Assembly: GCF_013408795.1 (NCBI RefSeq)
Contig: NZ_JACCCC010000001.1
Coordinates: forward strand, 2,170,001-2,234,000
Reading direction: 5' to 3'
DNA: 64,000 nucleotides
From: Spinactinospora alkalitolerans
Lineage (GTDB): Bacteria; Actinomycetota; Actinomycetes; Streptosporangiales; Streptosporangiaceae
The notes beneath the pieces are model-generated. The model was not told the origin of the DNA, did no database searches, and worked only from the letters and a program-made list of their open reading frames with translations. Numbering within the stretch: position 1 is the stretch's first letter; each line of letters starts with the position of its first letter. Made by a program: the position numbers and the translations under genes. Positions 63,887 through 64,000 of the stretch are shown one piece after another.

Positions 63887-64000
63887 GTGCCTGTTCAGGC
63901 GCCTTCCGTTCCCCGCCCGGAGCATCCCCGTCCCCAATTCGTCCGCCCCGACTGGCTCTGCCTCAACGGCGAGTGGCAGTTCGAAACCGACCGCGGGGAC
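63887..64000 (+). CDS. GH2 family glycoside hydrolase, N-terminal fragment (3' end outside window)
   Basis: GTG 63887 with AAGGAG six bases upstream. The 38 visible residues include PQFVRPDWLCLNGEWQFETD, the usual opening of the sugar-binding jelly-roll domain of GH2 beta-galactosidases, beta-glucuronidases and mannosidases (DWLxLNGxWxF). The catalytic part lies beyond the window. It is preceded by the LacI operator and so is likely sugar-induced. The exact glycosidase activity cannot be told. Confidence 0.82.
   Translation, partial: MPVQAPSVPRPEHPRPQFVRPDWLCLNGEWQFETDRGD

Overview
The window is high-GC actinomycete DNA: strong G/C bias at third codon positions, many GTG starts, GGAGG-type ribosome sites, and Zur- and DmdR/IdeR-like operators. 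From memory, the mix of genes (a 2,3-dihydroxybenzoate/hydroxyornithine NRPS siderophore, zinc-free ribosomal protein paralogues, short GC-rich intergenic repeats) fits a Nocardiopsaceae-type genome (Nocardiopsis, Streptomonospora or Thermobifida relatives). I could not test this.

Left part (1-12.2 kb): general metabolism. It holds the end of an ABC-F ATPase gene, a small HTH protein, an enoyl-CoA hydratase, a DEAD-box RNA helicase with an RGG-type tail, a small membrane protein, a fused ABC exporter, a zinc-free MDR oxidoreductase and a Uma2 nuclease-fold protein. A reverse-strand set follows: a 3-hydroxybutyrate dehydrogenase-like SDR, an MHS-type MFS transporter and a GAF/PucR regulator, which looks like a ketone-body or organic-acid uptake and oxidation unit.

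Zinc block (12.3-17.1 kb): a DUF318 permease with its TIGR03943 partner, a COG0523 (CobW-like) protein with a decayed P-loop, and zinc-free S14 and L28. Three matching 19-bp Zur-type boxes lie in front of these three transcription units. A secreted subtilisin-inhibitor gene sits in the middle.

Iron block (17.2-56.5 kb): a large siderophore locus. DHB synthesis genes (entA/C/E-like, a free isochorismatase and a free aryl carrier protein), an ornithine N-monooxygenase and a flavin halogenase lead into a 4745-residue NRPS (C-A-T four times, then E) and a 2356-residue NRPS (C-A-T-C-A-T-TE). By hand, the A-domain codes read Gly, Gly, Ser, Ser, then two unassigned residues. An orphan binding lipoprotein, an IucB-type acetyltransferase, two related MFS exporters, MbtH, PanD, a siderophore-interacting reductase and an FhuF-type reductase follow. 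Four iron boxes punctuate the block. The inferred product is a possibly chlorinated catecholate peptide siderophore carrying N-hydroxy (probably N-acetyl) ornithine.

Right part (56.5-64 kb): a reverse-strand prolyl oligopeptidase, an unlisted 37-codon acidic peptide gene and a JmjC/winged-helix oxygenase lie in a row and look like a minimal, possibly undescribed RiPP system. Then come an Lrp regulator with a LysE exporter, an Sfp-type phosphopantetheinyl transferase (a candidate activator of the NRPS carrier domains), a one-TM small protein, a LacI regulator with a perfect 16-bp operator, and the start of a GH2 glycosidase cut by the window end.
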